The notes under the pieces: generated by a model | Database searches by the model: none | Told to the model about the DNA's origin: nothing | Seen by the model: the letters and a program-made list of their open reading frames with translations, nothing else | DNA from: Lytechinus pictus | Taxonomy: Eukaryota > Echinodermata > Echinoidea > Temnopleuroida > Toxopneustidae | Length of the DNA stretch: 64,000 bases | Direction of reading: 5' to 3' | Assembly: GCF_037042905.1 (NCBI RefSeq) | Contig: NC_087262.1 | Span: forward strand, 21,619,501 to 21,683,500 | Shown: piece after piece, positions 1-12,400 of the stretch | Position numbering within the stretch: the stretch's first letter is position 1 | Layout of the letters: each line of letters begins with the position of its first letter | Position numbers and translations under genes: made by a program

Positions 1-189
1 CGGTGTGACTGTGGCGTTTCTGTTTGTTTCTGTTTCTGTTTATGGTAATTCCCGTAGGATCTCGGTAGGACAGCATTTTGCTGGTAAACGCCAAGCTGGT
101 ATATAACCAATTACCTCGGAAACATTTTACATCTAGGTTAATCAGTCATAGAGGCTGACCTTATAGACAGATATTTCTCTTATTAAAGT

Positions 190-276
190 GGAGACAATGG
201 CAGAGTGGGGATACAAACTCACAACCTTGCAATTATAAGTCCATACTCTAACCACTGGACCACACGACCCGCGTTA
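190..276 (-). mobile_element. tRNA-derived SINE fragment
   Basis: Read on the minus strand this segment has a polymerase III A box (TGGTCCAGTGG, complement of 252-262) and, 33 bases on, a degenerate B box (complement of 209-219, 8 of 11 positions matching GGTTCGAATCC). Spacing and order match a tRNA-like SINE head. No 3' body or tail could be delimited, so it is a fragment. A real tRNA gene is unlikely because the B box is damaged and no acceptor stem pairs. Confidence 0.5.
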
Positions 277-278
277 CA

Positions 279-862
279 TTTTTAATTCGACTTTTCATTA
301 TAGGATTCAATTTCATAAAGACTTGTGATAATAACAAATGAACAGTTTCTTTAACAAATTTACTGTTAGCCAATCAGATTTAAGAATTTCAGTAGCTTTT
401 AACTGCTACTGCAAATTCGTAATTATAACACGTGTTAATGAACAGGCTCCTGTACATGTTCAATATCCCTCTGACTGAGCATTATGGCCTCGTAATGTAA
501 AATGACATTCAGACTCTGCAATGCCTGCAGCTATAATGATGTGGTACTCATTAAATATTGATTTATCCTCTTACTTTTATAGCGATCAGGTGGTTTTCAT
601 CAATGCAGCATACCAATCTTTAATTTATTGATCCTAGTCTATTGTCATAGCCGTCCAGCCTTCCTCGGTGGATGAAATATTGATCCAATGATCTTAAAGA
701 ACGAGACTTTAATATAAATACCCTACATGAATTTATGGCTATTGGACCACATGGAGGCATTGGATCATGGGATCGAAAAAAGGATTTTTAGAGAAGGCAT
801 AAATGGTAGATTTTTTTTCTGAAACAACTAGAAAAGGAATGAGAGTGAAATAGCACCCCTCC
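279..862. other. upstream intergenic DNA, no gene seen
   Basis: Stops are frequent in all frames. The only recognisable piece is at about 348-402 (CCAATCAGATTTAAGAATTT), which resembles the core of the foldback element at 36379-36489. Confidence 0.5.
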
Positions 863-1095
863 CACTCTTAGAAGAAAATGGTTCTTAGATGCTTGTCCTG
901 TATTTTTTAAACCTTCAAAGGTTCTCTAAAAGATTCTGACTTTAGAATTACCATAAATAGCCATTTTTAGAATCTTTTTTGTTTCTTTATAAAAACCAAA
1001 GGTTCTTGAGCATATAAAGAGCCTTTTTGGGAGCCCTTTTTCTTGAGGGTTCCAAATACAGGACAAAAGGGTTCCAGTCACACTTTTTAAGAGTG
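863..1095. mobile_element. foldback MITE with CACTCTTA termini
   Basis: The segment begins CACTCTTAGAA and ends TTTTTAAGAGTG. A second inverted match lies inside it: TTGTCCTGTATTT near 894-906 pairs with AAATACAGGACAA near 1054-1066. It has no coding capacity, which fits a non-autonomous DNA transposon. The small reverse-strand ORF across it is an artefact of the repeat. Confidence 0.5.
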
Positions 1096-2599
1096 CAAAA
1101 TGTCTAAAATAGTCTAAGGAATTTGCTAAATAGCCATTATTACCACTAGATGCTAAACATATAAGGCAATTTGGAATGAATGGAAGCATGCAGGAAAAGT
1201 AGCCCATGCATACAAATATATTGATTTTCTGCTAGGATTCTTTATTATTTAGGTTTCAGGAAAAGTATGTCAATTTTAAGGGTAATAAGGGTTTTGGGGG
1301 AAAGGGAGTGATATGAATAAAAAGTAAGTTAGGGGAGGGATAAAATGAGAAAGAAATAATTAGATATATTTCATTCATATATTGATAAAGAAAAGATTAC
1401 AATATTTGCAATCATGAAAATGATAAAGGGCATATACATTTCCATTTGGTTTGACACAATAAAGCTTATTCCTGTTTATTATATCTCTCTTCTTTTAATG
1501 ATAGTTCTATTGTACATTGATTAGGCAGAAATATTAAATCATTTTAATTTTTGTACTATTGATTCATTCAATGGTGAAAATATAGATACTGTATTAATGG
1601 TTTAAGCTTGTATATTGCCTGTAGTTTACTTTAGCCCACCAATGACCAATGAGCAAATAAACAAACAATACATGTATGTTTCTACTTATAAACATTGACT
1701 AATTTTCAATGTTCAACAAACTGAAAATGGCAGCATGTTTTCCATTGATATTGCAAGAACATTCTAACAAGATGGTTACAATACAAGTGAATTTCAATAC
1801 CCTGAACATGCAATAAAAATAATATCAAAACAAACTTAAGATATTGTAAAATATATATACATATATATATATACATTATATTAAAGATTTTTTATCTAAA
1901 ATAAAATGTGTACCAAATCCTGTATCAACGTCTGCTTAAATATTCATATTCCTTAAATCATTAAACTTGTTCCAGTCAGAGTTATTTTAAGATATCACTG
2001 GTACATGCATGTTCATCTGTCTATGGGGCCATTGTGATGTGGATAGACCCAGTGGATGACTTAAGTGCCACTTAAGTATGAAGTACTGTGATTCATCAAA
2101 GTAGACCTTGAAGTGCAGAGACATGTCAGAAACTGATTGATTTTACATTTGACTTCAGGATTTAAAGCTGGTCTGGAGGAGAGATTCTGTGGACACAAAA
2201 AAGTGGAAATGAGGAAGAGAAAAAATATTCGAGAGAAATATATTTTGAAGACAATGTGATAGACAAAAGTAAAAAAATTGGCAAGAAGAAGGAGATATAT
2301 TGAAAACGAGATAAAGGGGGGACTGAGAGAAGAGGAAGAGAGGGGGACATTTAAAATAAAATTCTTTGAGAATTAAAGGTAAATCTTTTGGATTCGAATA
2401 GAATCATGAACATGATTGGTCCCTAACGGCTATCTGGATTTATTTTGAATTCATTAGAGTAGTTCTTTGGTCTTCAAAATATGGTTGAACGAAACAACAC
2501 TTTTTTTTATATGACAGACCTTCCAATTGTAAATATCTCAACAAATTTGGTTATTATGCTCTTTGCAGTTCTTGCTTTGATAGTTCTTTAATTAATTTC
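1096..2599. other. upstream intergenic DNA, no gene seen
   Basis: AT-rich sequence with a short TA run near 1850-1875 and a GA-rich patch at 2170-2350. No open frame with recognisable protein content and no splice-bounded exon candidate was found. Confidence 0.5.
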
Positions 2600-4322
2600 T
2601 CTGGACAGTATATAATCTATGGTGGGAAAGAACTCTCTCGAGGAACTTATCCCTGTCATCACAAAGTTTATTAATCTCTCTTTGTCATCCGGCATTGTTC
2701 CTGAAGCTCTGAAAACATCACTTCTACTTCCTCTCCTCAAAAAGTCGAGTCTTGATCCAAATAATCTCGGCAACTACAGGCCCATCGCGAATCTGCCCTA
2801 CATTGGTAAGGTCTTGGAGAGGGTTGTGACTTCGCAGTTAAAGGATCACCTTGAAGGATTTGGCATGCTTCCAGTCAATCAGTCAGCTTATCGGAATCAC
2901 CATTCTACAGAGACTGCCCTGGTGAAAGTTTTCAATGATCTTCTCCTGGCTGTTGATAGGGGCGAGGAGGCAGTGCTCGTTCTGCTTGATTACACCGCTG
3001 CATTCGACACCATCGACCACGAACTGTTACTGTATCGCCTGCAAAATGACTTTGGTATAACTGGGACTGTCCTTGATTGGCTCCGTTCTTACCTCCACAA
3101 TCGAAGTCAACAAGTTACCATCAACGGCACACTATCGGCGAGATTCCCCTTGGTCTGCGGCGTTCCGCAGGGTTCAGTGATTGGCCCGCTCCTCTTCATC
3201 TTGTACACAAGTCCTCTGTCAAGATTCATTGACTCTCACCGGGACATTCGACATGCCATGTATGCTGATGATACACAAATTTACATCACTTTGAAACCCA
3301 CTGGTAAACATGAAGCTGCACAGAAGCTCAATAGTTGCTTAGAGGACATCAAAGCCTGGTCACATGATAACAAACTCTGTCTTAACGAAAGCAAGTCTGA
3401 AATGATCCACATCTCCTCCAAATTTAGAAACACAGAGTCCTTCCCAATGCTCTCAACCACAAGTAGCACTAGCGATAGTATTTTGATGTGTAATGAGTTG
3501 GTAAGGGATCTTGGGGTGACAATTGACAAGAATCTCACATTTCAACAGCATGTTAAAAATATTTGTAAGTCTGCCTCCTTTGGTATTTTTAAGATTGGAA
3601 AAATGAGGAGGCTACTCGACCAACCCACAACTGCTAAACTTACCCATGCTTTTGTATCTTCCCACATTGATTACTGCAATTCTGCTCTTTCTGGTATCCC
3701 ACTGTCACATTTACGCCCACTTCAAAGAATTCAAAATAGTGCTGCAAGGCTTGTTACTCTTTCAAGAAAATCTGAACATGTTACACCTATTCTGAAATCA
3801 CTTCATTGGCTTCCAATACGCCAACGCATCATTTTCAAAGTTCTTCTCATGACGTATAAAATAATCAATGGCCTAGCTCCTGAATACCTCTCTAATCTCA
3901 TTTCTCTCCGCTCTTCTAGCTCACTCAGACCACTTCGTTCTTCAACAACCTTGCAGCTTACTTTAGGACCACGTACAAATACCAGTTATGGGGATCGAGC
4001 CTTTTCCGTTTTCGCTCCAATCCAGTGGAATAAATTACCATCTTACATCCATAATGCCAACTCCCTTGATCAATTTAAGACCTTGCTAAATACCCACCTT
4101 TTTAATGTATAGGTATCAGTTGTGGGTTGGTCTATATTGAGGTGCACATCTTAGTTGCATTTGTTTGTTTAAAATTTTGCTTTGAATATATCAAGGTTTT
4201 TTTTTTTTTTTTTTTTTTCTTTTTTTTTTTCCTGGTAATTTAGTTGACAGGCAGAAAACTGAGCGCTTAGAAACACCTGTATTAAGCGCCCTACAAATGT
4301 TATAATTATTATTATTATTATT
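2600..4322 (+). mobile_element. 5'-truncated non-LTR retrotransposon (LINE)
   Basis: The element consists of a reverse transcriptase ORF (2619-4112), a short 3' UTR with a T-rich block (about 4197-4231), a GC-richer stem region (GAGCGCTTAG...AAGCGCCCTA) and a terminal (ATT)n run at about 4303-4322. The 3' tail has the same layout as the LINE at 50920-52195 and the SINE at 20436. No endonuclease domain is present upstream, and a stop at 2613-2615 closes the frame, so the copy is 5'-truncated and probably cannot move by itself. Confidence 0.8.
2619..4112 (+). CDS. LINE reverse transcriptase domain (ORF2 C-terminal part)
   Basis: This 497-codon ORF encodes the reverse transcriptase of a CR1/L2/Rex1-type non-LTR retrotransposon, the enzyme that copies element RNA into DNA at a nicked target. 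Motifs in order: NYRPIANLPYIGKVLE (fingers), DYTAAFDTIDHE (motif A aspartate), GVPQGSVIGPLLF at 3159 onward (motif B), YADDTQIY at 3261 onward (motif C catalytic aspartates), then a C-terminal thumb and tail ending in FKTLLNTHLFNV. The RT part is intact with no stop or frameshift, but the N-terminal apurinic endonuclease is missing. The first ATG is only the start of the surviving open frame, not a native start. The clade is a family-level guess from motif style. Confidence 0.85.
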   Translation: MVGKNSLEELIPVITKFINLSLSSGIVPEALKTSLLLPLLKKSSLDPNNLGNYRPIANLPYIGKVLERVVTSQLKDHLEGFGMLPVNQSAYRNHHSTETALVKVFNDLLLAVDRGEEAVLVLLDYTAAFDTIDHELLLYRLQNDFGITGTVLDWLRSYLHNRSQQVTINGTLSARFPLVCGVPQGSVIGPLLFILYTSPLSRFIDSHRDIRHAMYADDTQIYITLKPTGKHEAAQKLNSCLEDIKAWSHDNKLCLNESKSEMIHISSKFRNTESFPMLSTTSSTSDSILMCNELVRDLGVTIDKNLTFQQHVKNICKSASFGIFKIGKMRRLLDQPTTAKLTHAFVSSHIDYCNSALSGIPLSHLRPLQRIQNSAARLVTLSRKSEHVTPILKSLHWLPIRQRIIFKVLLMTYKIINGLAPEYLSNLISLRSSSSLRPLRSSTTLQLTLGPRTNTSYGDRAFSVFAPIQWNKLPSYIHNANSLDQFKTLLNTHLFNV

Positions 4323-6035
4323 ACCCATCTTCATTGATACCACCAAGCACCATCTCTGTACCAGTGTGCAATGCCTGATAACATTGCATTGCTTGAACCC
4401 CTTTGGTTTTACCATCAGTTTCATGATACTCTTTGTGTGTATTCCAACACCAATGCAATATTTACCTAGTGTATTTTGTTAACTGCTCATTTGAATATTG
4501 ATCACGCATTGCATTATGGGTGGATCAATATTATCCAATCACAGCTGCTTCTATGAGCCTGTGTTGTTGTGAATGATATTACGTTGTGTGTTATCTCATG
4601 GGCATTAGGAGAGATGAGTTTTTATCAATACATGAACAGATATTAACCCATTGCTGACTGGAATCAGGTGATCCATACACCAAGTAGATTGGTTTTAATT
4701 ATAGACACAAAACTGAGAGAAACAAATTATATCAGTAAAAGTTTGGCAAGAACCTTTCAAAGAATAACTTAGTTATTATTTTTTAAAGTAACACCACTAT
4801 GCTAGCAGCTTTCCAACATGTCAAGTGATGAAAATTCCATAAAATGCCCTTTTCTAATGAAAAATAAAGAATGATTTTTACCTGTTATCATTTACATGTA
4901 TGCTTCTATTATGAGGGATATAATGATGAGAAAAATATTTTCAAAACTCCTGAACCATTCATAATACTTGCCAAAAGGGAATATACAGATTTCATATTAT
5001 TTGCCATATGGGGGAGTTGCCCTCCTGTAATAGACTGTTAGAAATTCACGAAATTACTCTTTTATTTTTTGATGGATCTAAAGTCGAACCATCAGTAATA
5101 AGGTAATATCTCAATCATCTGCTTTTATTGAGAACTTGATGTCAAAATGAAATAATTATTTAGTTGGAGGCCTGCAGGCATTATAATTTAATTTTCACTC
5201 TTTTGAATATTACCTACAGTGTGATTGTTTTTCCTATTTATTCTAGATTTATGTAGGTATAGAAATATAATTGATTGCATAAACTCCTTATATAAATGTT
5301 GGCATATGTGTTTTGTGTTAATGAGAAATAGCATATAATCAAAATATTTGATTTATCTTTATTCAATTTTATTCCCTTTTCTTTCCTTTCCTCCTTTTTG
5401 CCATGGACTCCAATAGCTATAGGTGAGTATAGGTTTTCATTTGGCTTTTTATTATGTGGATTTTTTATTTATTTTATATGTTTGATATTCTAACATATTT
5501 CGTAGAAGTACGTCAACAATTTATTTTTATAGAAATTTCTAGATCTTCATTGTAAATTATCATATTTTTTTAACACCATTGTCTAAATTGAGAATAAAGT
5601 TATGTTTACACTTTGCCAAACTTCACACATATAAATGTAAAAAATTGATTTCTAAATGACCATCAACTTTTGTTATAATTTGTGGACTCCCTGAAACAAC
5701 CTAATTTGAATCATGTCATCTTATATATTTCATCAAATTGTTAAGATTATTCACTGAAAAATTGTTTTCAGTTTAATATTGATATGGTCATTGTAAGTTA
5801 TAGTGGGAGTGGAAATTGCTGTAGGCCTAACCGTGTTTTTGGTCATATCAAATAGTAAATATTCTATGTGAACTCATTCTCTATTTTTACGAGTGCTTGT
5901 TTGAATATCAATTGTGTAAATTGTTTAATGTTCTTATTTCGTTCTATAACCTACAGTTTATATGTAGTATGCTCTGTATATTTTATTGTAATAACCAATT
6001 ATTATGTTGGTTTTGTTGATATTGTGTTCTAACAG
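4323..6035. other. upstream intergenic DNA with one weak microexon candidate
   Basis: No gene was seen. At 5417-5422 a six-base segment (CTATAG) sits between a pyrimidine-rich tract ending in AG and a strong donor (GTGAGTAT). It would keep frame in phase 1, but six bases are too few to support a call. Confidence 0.35.
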
Positions 6036-6068
6036 ATCGTCAAAAGAGGCAAACACTTCCTGGGCCTG
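6036..6068 (+). other. exon-like segment, possible alternative 5' coding exon
   Basis: A 33-base segment lies between an acceptor (TTGTGTTCTAACAG) and a donor (GTAAGATT). In the phase used by the exon 1/exon 2 junction of the cadherin gene it is open and reads RQKRQTLPGP, so it could be joined to the exon at 12257 if an upstream signal-peptide exon exists. RQKR resembles a proprotein convertase site. No such upstream exon was identified, and the segment may be a chance pairing of splice sites. Confidence 0.3.
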
Positions 6069-6957
6069 GTAAGATTGAATAATCATTAATTTATAAAGTG
6101 TTAATATTTTTAAAATGATGCACCAGTGCTAAAAAAACAGATGTTAATTAAACATTAGGAAACTTAGGAAAATACTGGAGAAGTGTTGAAACTGCACCAG
6201 TTTGGCTTTGGGCTAAAACTACAAAGGTGTTTACACTACACCAGTCAGTGTTAAAGGAACATTGGTTTGATTGTTCAACACGTTCATAGTAAAACGTTGT
6301 TTAAAATTTTGTACATCACTCTTCTGTATGAACCTTGCAGTAGTTGTTCAACAGATAAAACAACCATGCTTAAATTTATTGAAAAAAAAAGTATTAAAAA
6401 TTAAACTTTGTTGTTTAAGATTTTAAACACTTGTTTAAACTGTTTAAACATAGGTTTATAGAGTAAACAGCATTGTATAGAAAAAAAATCAACAGCATTT
6501 TTACTGTGTAGATATAGGGCTGGTGTTGGATTATCACTTGCAGTTTTGCATTGAGGCAGACAGTCAGACTGCAGGTCCCAAGAAAGTGGCTTCTTTCATC
6601 CAAGTGATATTCATGACTTGAGATGTTTTGCATATTTAATGAGCTTGATGCGGACCAAAATACCTCTTTTCATTCGGTCATTGCTGCTCTAATTGTGCAT
6701 CGAATTTCATGAATTTGGTACCATTGTAAAGAAGAAGAATCATTCTTTCAGGTCATGTGTTTGGATTTATTCAAAGATTTTGTAATATAGGTTAAATTTT
6801 TGATCTAAAATATGCTACAAAATAAATATTTTCACCTGACAAAAGCTGCTATTTTCACAGTTTATTTTTGTTTGAGCCCAAATGATTTTTATATCATGAT
6901 AAAGCTGAATATGTATGCTTTGAAATGATATAGGTTTCAAAATAAGAATAGGTTTAA

Positions 6958-7243
6958 TCGGGTCAAGATCACACTTTTCATTTGCCAAGTACATAAAGCA
7001 GTTTGAAAACAAGAATACTGCACTCTGATTGGTCAAAGAGACCACACAATGGCAAATTCCAACGGTCCCAGTGCCTGGGTTCGTGGGAAGGACACACTTC
7101 CCATGTGGTAATCTCCTCAAATACCCCGCGCCTGTTGTTCTGTGAACCTTATCCAGCCAATCAGAACTCTGGATTTCATGCAAGTACAACATTTCAGATA
7201 TCTCGTCTTGTACCTTGGTGGGAAAAGTGTGATCTTGACCCGA
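6958..7243. mobile_element. MITE with 22-bp perfect terminal inverted repeats, TTAA-flanked
   Basis: TCGGGTCAAGATCACACTTTTC at 6958-6979 is exactly repeated as its reverse complement at 7222-7243. TTAA stands immediately outside both ends (6954-6957 and 7244-7247), as for a TTAA target-site duplication. It is 286 bp with no transposase ORF. TTAA duplication is typical of piggyBac-type transposition, but the termini do not show the usual CCC start, so the superfamily is unresolved. Confidence 0.7.
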
Positions 7244-7247
7244 TTAA

Positions 7248-8872
7248 AAGGTGCCGCATATCAAGAGTGGCATTGTGAGAAAGTACAGAAGTTCAGCTTT
7301 ATGGTGATATAGATACCTTTGAGGCTCAAAATAAAAAGTTTTGCACAATTTGCAAAAGAAAACAGAGGAAGAAAATTCAGTTTTGAGGCACATTTTCAGG
7401 CCAGAAATTTACTTATTTAACAAAATATTGTATACAAAATAAATGACCAATATGAAAGAGTAACATTTACTCTATCTGATGGTGCAATAATATCTCATTT
7501 AACTTGAGGTTAAAACAGGTAAATTCTTAGAGAAAGAAAATCTCACGAATCACGAGATTTTGCAAGGAGGAGGATTCAGCCACGAGATGATTTGGATGAA
7601 TCTGGCCTTTTTGCTCATTAGCATAGGGACCTGCGGTCTGACTGCAGATAAATTGAACCTCTTGATTCTATGTGAGTTTAGGCTATAGCAAGTAGATAAA
7701 TGTGTTGAGATTCAATAAGGTTGGATTAATTCATTCTGAATTAATACATTCTGAACAATTTTTTCAACACCATCTTAATCATGCTTTTGTTCATCTTTTT
7801 TGTGTATGAATTGATTACCCAACTCCAAGAAATACATTAAAAAGCATCTGTATTCAATTTTTATTCCAGCAGAATTGCTGAAGATTTTTTCTTCATCCTG
7901 AGGAATGCAAGAAAACAATAGAACAGAAAAATTGTAGGAATAATAATTATGCATGCAGGAGTGGATAAATAAATCATTGCCAACACGTGTGTATAGGAGA
8001 GCCAACACCTAGTTTTTTTTTCTGTCAATGCATGATAGACACTGCAAAAAACAAAAATGCACCTGCAAATAATGCCATTTTGAAATGTATTACCTTGGAA
8101 AACACTCAATTTTGACAATTTGAATATAGTTGAAGCTTCATAAAAGTTTAATTGGTCCATTTATCTTACGACAAAATATAAGGTTTGATTTGTATTATGA
8201 TAATGATAATAAGCCGGTCACATATTGTCCAGTAACTTTGCATTCATGTGATGTTTGTCTTATGTTTCACTGACATTGTTAAAGTAAGTCGAGGAATGTA
8301 TATTTGCAAAGAAAGAAATGTGTTTGCACTCCATCATGAAATTAAATTTCCATGAAAATATCCACATATTAGGAAGTGAAAAGAAAACTGTTTTTATTCT
8401 AATGAGGCATGCAGTTGTGGAGTGTGATATCACTTCACAAAGTCCCTCACCCATATTTTTTGAGAGGATTCATTGTGATTAAAATAACCTATGATTTGAA
8501 AAAAAATTAAACCAGTTAAAAAAGTGTAATATATTCCTATATCCACTTGTAAAGAAGACATAACCATTCCTTTAAAGGAAAATCACTTGTTACATGATTT
8601 TTATACGAGGGAGCATTTGAATTTCAGTTTTCAAATTCTGATTAAAAAAGGAAATTCATTCAAGTTACTCACGTTACTCTTTGTTTAATAGTGACTATGG
8701 GCTTGATTAGAACTTAACCATTGTCTTTGTTGTTAGTTATCAAAGTAATTTTAAGTAACACTTCCATTAAATTGGGTGATTTTACAAAATAGTTATGTTA
8801 TATTCACTTATTCTCACTGTCTTTGATATTGTGTTGTGTATGATATTACAGTCAAACCATTGAAAGATACTC
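7248..8872. other. upstream intergenic DNA, no gene seen
   Basis: AT-rich sequence without credible coding content. The short ORFs here start at random ATGs, have no homology that I recognise and end in low-complexity sequence. Confidence 0.5.
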
Positions 8873-9014
8873 CAGGGACGTATCCATTGCATAAAACATT
8901 TGCCATAAAAAACTCTGGCAAACAAAATTATGCCATTGGAACTTATACATTAAAAAACTCTTGCAAAAATTTTGCCAGAATTTTTTATGGCAAAAGTTTT
9001 ATGCAGCGGGCCCC
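8873..9014. mobile_element. foldback MITE of the GGGCCC-terminus family
   Basis: Two arms of about 34 bp (TGCATAAAACATTTGCCATA near 8888; complement near 8970-9004) pair almost perfectly, and the right end is GCAGCGGGCCCC. Terminus and arm structure resemble the elements at 19124, 29103 and 42110. Confidence 0.55.
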
Positions 9015-9367
9015 AGGTGGGTGTTTTTTAAAGCTGTTCATAATTAGTTACCAGTGACTTTAGAGCCACTGGTGCACCACATTTTTATTGGTGTGGATTC
9101 AGCACTTAAGAAATGATCACCAGTCATTCTGAAAAGTCGCTTGTAACTTACAAACAGCTTTATGAAACGCCAACCACACTGAAGAAAGCTATTGTGTTAT
9201 TTTAAATGACATTGGTCGGTTGGTTTAGAGATGATTTCTTTGGTGGGACTGTAATGTTATGACTTTTGAATTGGCAATTCCCTTAAATCAGTTGGTTTTA
9301 GAATGGTGTTGGTTTTAGAATGGTTATTGTTAAGCATTGAATACACTAATTGTCTATTTTGTCATCA

Positions 9368-9443
9368 ATGTGTTTAATTTTGATGTTTGTGTCTGTATTT
9401 GCATTCCCTTGTCTCCACCTGTTCGTCGTTCAATCAGCCACTG
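9368..9443 (+). CDS. PCDH15: PCDH15 exon 1: signal peptide
   Basis: ATG at 9368 opens a hydrophobic stretch (MCLILMFVSVFAFPCLHLFV) followed by VQSAT, and the exon ends at a strong donor (GTAAGTT) in phase 1. A stop at 9347-9349 closes the frame upstream. A second in-frame ATG at 9383 would also leave a usable signal peptide. Joining to exon 2 gives VQSAT-DCWRND, which places the first EC1 cysteine right after the predicted cleavage region, as in vertebrate PCDH15. The n-region lacks a positive charge, which is slightly unusual. Confidence 0.7.
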
Positions 9444-12400
9444 GTAAGTTCCGACAAATGTTGTTTTTGCCAAATAATTCCTCATCCATCATTTTTTTTC
9501 TTCTTCGCTTTTACCAGCTACTCCTTCTTTTTCTGTGATAATACATTTGACAAACATTATGGTTGTGTATTCTTGAACTTCACAAAGATCCTCAATGAAG
9601 TAATATAGCTTGTACAGTAATTTTTCCTGTTTTGTGGCCTGTAAGTTTACATCTCATGTCTCTATGAGATGTTGAACACTTAGTAGTCTCTTGAAAAGAC
9701 CCCTTGCAGCTATACACTACTTCTAACAACCCAGCCTACTTGCCAATATTATACCTTGTCCTTTTATAGATACTGTGATTATTTGAGGATGCTTTTTCTT
9801 TGTTTGTAATCCTGTGTTGTATCTCTCTGTGTTTGTTCAGCTTTTTAAATCACTCTACATTCACCACTGTATGTATTTCTGCATGTTATTTCCAAAAATT
9901 GTCTGCCTTTATATATGCTGTTCACCTTATGCTTCGAAATTCCAGGAATAATTGGGCATTATAAAGATTCTAATACTTCTTGGATTTCTTAAAGTGATTG
10001 GTTAACATTGGTTTGACTTTAAAAAAATCTGAGCTAGAAGGTCACACTTGTCACCTGTGTCTGTGATATGTTACAAAAATGAAGCCCAGAAAAAATTGCG
10101 TTCGAAAATAATTATTTAGTGCTTCAAAAATTGAAATATAAAGTGACCGAAAACACCATCTTAATTTCATCCCATACACTTATGTGTACTATTTAGGCGT
10201 CTATAAGACGCCTATTTACAAAATCGGGGTTTGCCTTGTAGTTTTAGCTTTTCATTCTCAATAATGGTTGTTTTCAGGGTTTATAAGTTCTAATACATGC
10301 ACTTGTACACACGTTTCCTCTTGATTTGAATTTTTTAAATCGGCTTCTCACAAAGTTAAACAATACCTTTAAATATCAATCATCTCTCAGGCTGTATTTC
10401 TTTAAATCACACTGTAATTGCTTCATGCATTTTTTCACCAAATACTGTTTCCTTAACAATGTAGCATATCACACAAATGTTCTCAATAAACTCAGACTAA
10501 TATACAGGAATCACTGATTGAAACTACATGAACATAAATATAAAGTACTGTAACAGTTGAATTTACTAATATTGGTTTCTTATAGCTGATTTACACTATT
10601 TCTTTCATACATCATGATTTATGGTGGCAGCGGTGGGATTTAATCAAGACCAATCATCATTAAAAAAAATCTTTTTCAATTTAGACCATAACATACTCTT
10701 ATGGTAATAGGTGCATAGTAGGGAATGGTTCCAGAGCTACTCACTTGATTGACAAAACTATACTTCATTTAACAATTATGATTCTCAATGTTCGATTGCC
10801 CAGTAAGGAGTCCCCAAGGCTCTATACTGGGCCCGCTTCATTTCCTTCATTTCGCCAGAGGCGTTCCACTTGTTTAGATTAAACACGTGGATAGTTTTTG
10901 ATATTCATAATTGTCAAATGCAATTCTAATGTACTACATAAATCAAAACTTAGCACTCCTTAATACAATAAATCGATTTCATATAGTAAAGACTACCATC
11001 AATACAATACTTGTCAGTCAACCCTTTATGCCTTTAAATCCACTGATCCTCAAATATGGAATTCCCTCCCTTCCAATGTAATTTCTAGCACGAATGTTAC
11101 TACATTTAAAACCAAACTCAAAAGTTCTCTTATAATTATGTATGCCAAATAATCACATAATAATTCATTTTCAAACCTTTTCCTTACCCCCCTCTTCTCT
11201 GAAGGCTTACCATCTTATTTCTTATGTATTGTTTATATTTATCATTGTTCCTTTATTAACTTTAATATACTTTTATATATTATGTATTGGGTGTCCCACT
11301 CATGAAGCTTCTGCTTTTGGGACGCCCTACGCACTTGAACTATAAATAATTCAATTTAGCTCCTGATGGGCTTAAAATTTAGATCTCTCAAGTGTGTTCA
11401 GATAAAAGTGACTGCTCATGTCTACAAGCTGAACTGTTACCATGATAATGCATTTTATAATCTGGAGATTATTTGGCTTAATTGGGGTGTTTTTGTTACA
11501 GATATGGTACACATGAGGTGGTGTTGCACCATCCTGAGTTTGCTCAATCTCGAGATTTTAGCCCGATCGGCCCTCTTCGCGATTAATCTCGAGATTCAAG
11601 AAACCCCGTCTCCACCATCGCAAGAAGAGCGATTCCTGCTTGAGCGAGGCATCAATGCATTATGGTCTGATGCCGTTAATAAATAATCCCGAGTGCATCT
11701 GCACCTACGAATTAGCGCGATAATTCGTAAAATAGCACACTATTTTGCAAATAATCCCAAGTTGACTTGGGATTGCAATCTCCAGATTAATCCTACGAGC
11801 TAGCACGATAATTGCGTCTCCATTGCAAATAATCTCGAGATTGTTCAGATCGGGATAATTTGTCGGATCAGAAATAGCGCGCTAATTTGAAAACTCGGGA
11901 CGGTGCAGACGGCCCTATTGATGCAAAACATAAGAAATCTATTGGTTATTTTGATTTTATATATAAGCTTTCTAGATATAACAGTTGCTTAATGGTAATT
12001 TTGATTTCAATATTATTATTGTTTAGTTATTAATATATATTGGAAATCAACCATTGGAATTGGAACAGGTGGTTCTATGCCTCAGTAATTTACTTATTCT
12101 GTCCCTGGCATTCCAATGATTGATATTTCTTATCTTGTATTGTTTCTACTAAAATGTATTGTTCTTTGTAATTTTTATTGCCAAATAAATAATAATAATA
12201 AAGATCAGCTGATGCGCTTTGATTGTGTGATATTTTATTTTCCTTTTTTATTCTAGATTGCTGGAGAAATGATGATATTCCTGATACGGTAATCGATTTA
12301 ACAGTTCGTGAATCAGCTATTCCTGGTAATTATGATTATTGCAATGATCATGATATCAGTAATGATATATTGATCTTGTTTTTCACAATCATGTTTTGAG

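Larger units (their letters stand above)
9444..12256 (+). other. intron 1
   Basis: A 2.8-kb intron containing a decayed LINE (10790-11345), a fragment of the DR1 repeat family (10854-10876), a 21-base hairpin at 10194-10214 (TAGGCGTC / GACGCCTA) and a foldback element at about 11518-11917. Confidence 0.6.

Noticed and set aside
9438..9443. A six-base microexon CCACTG after CAATCAG
   Set aside because: The same bases are better explained as the end of the signal-peptide exon beginning at ATG 9368, which uses the same donor and phase.
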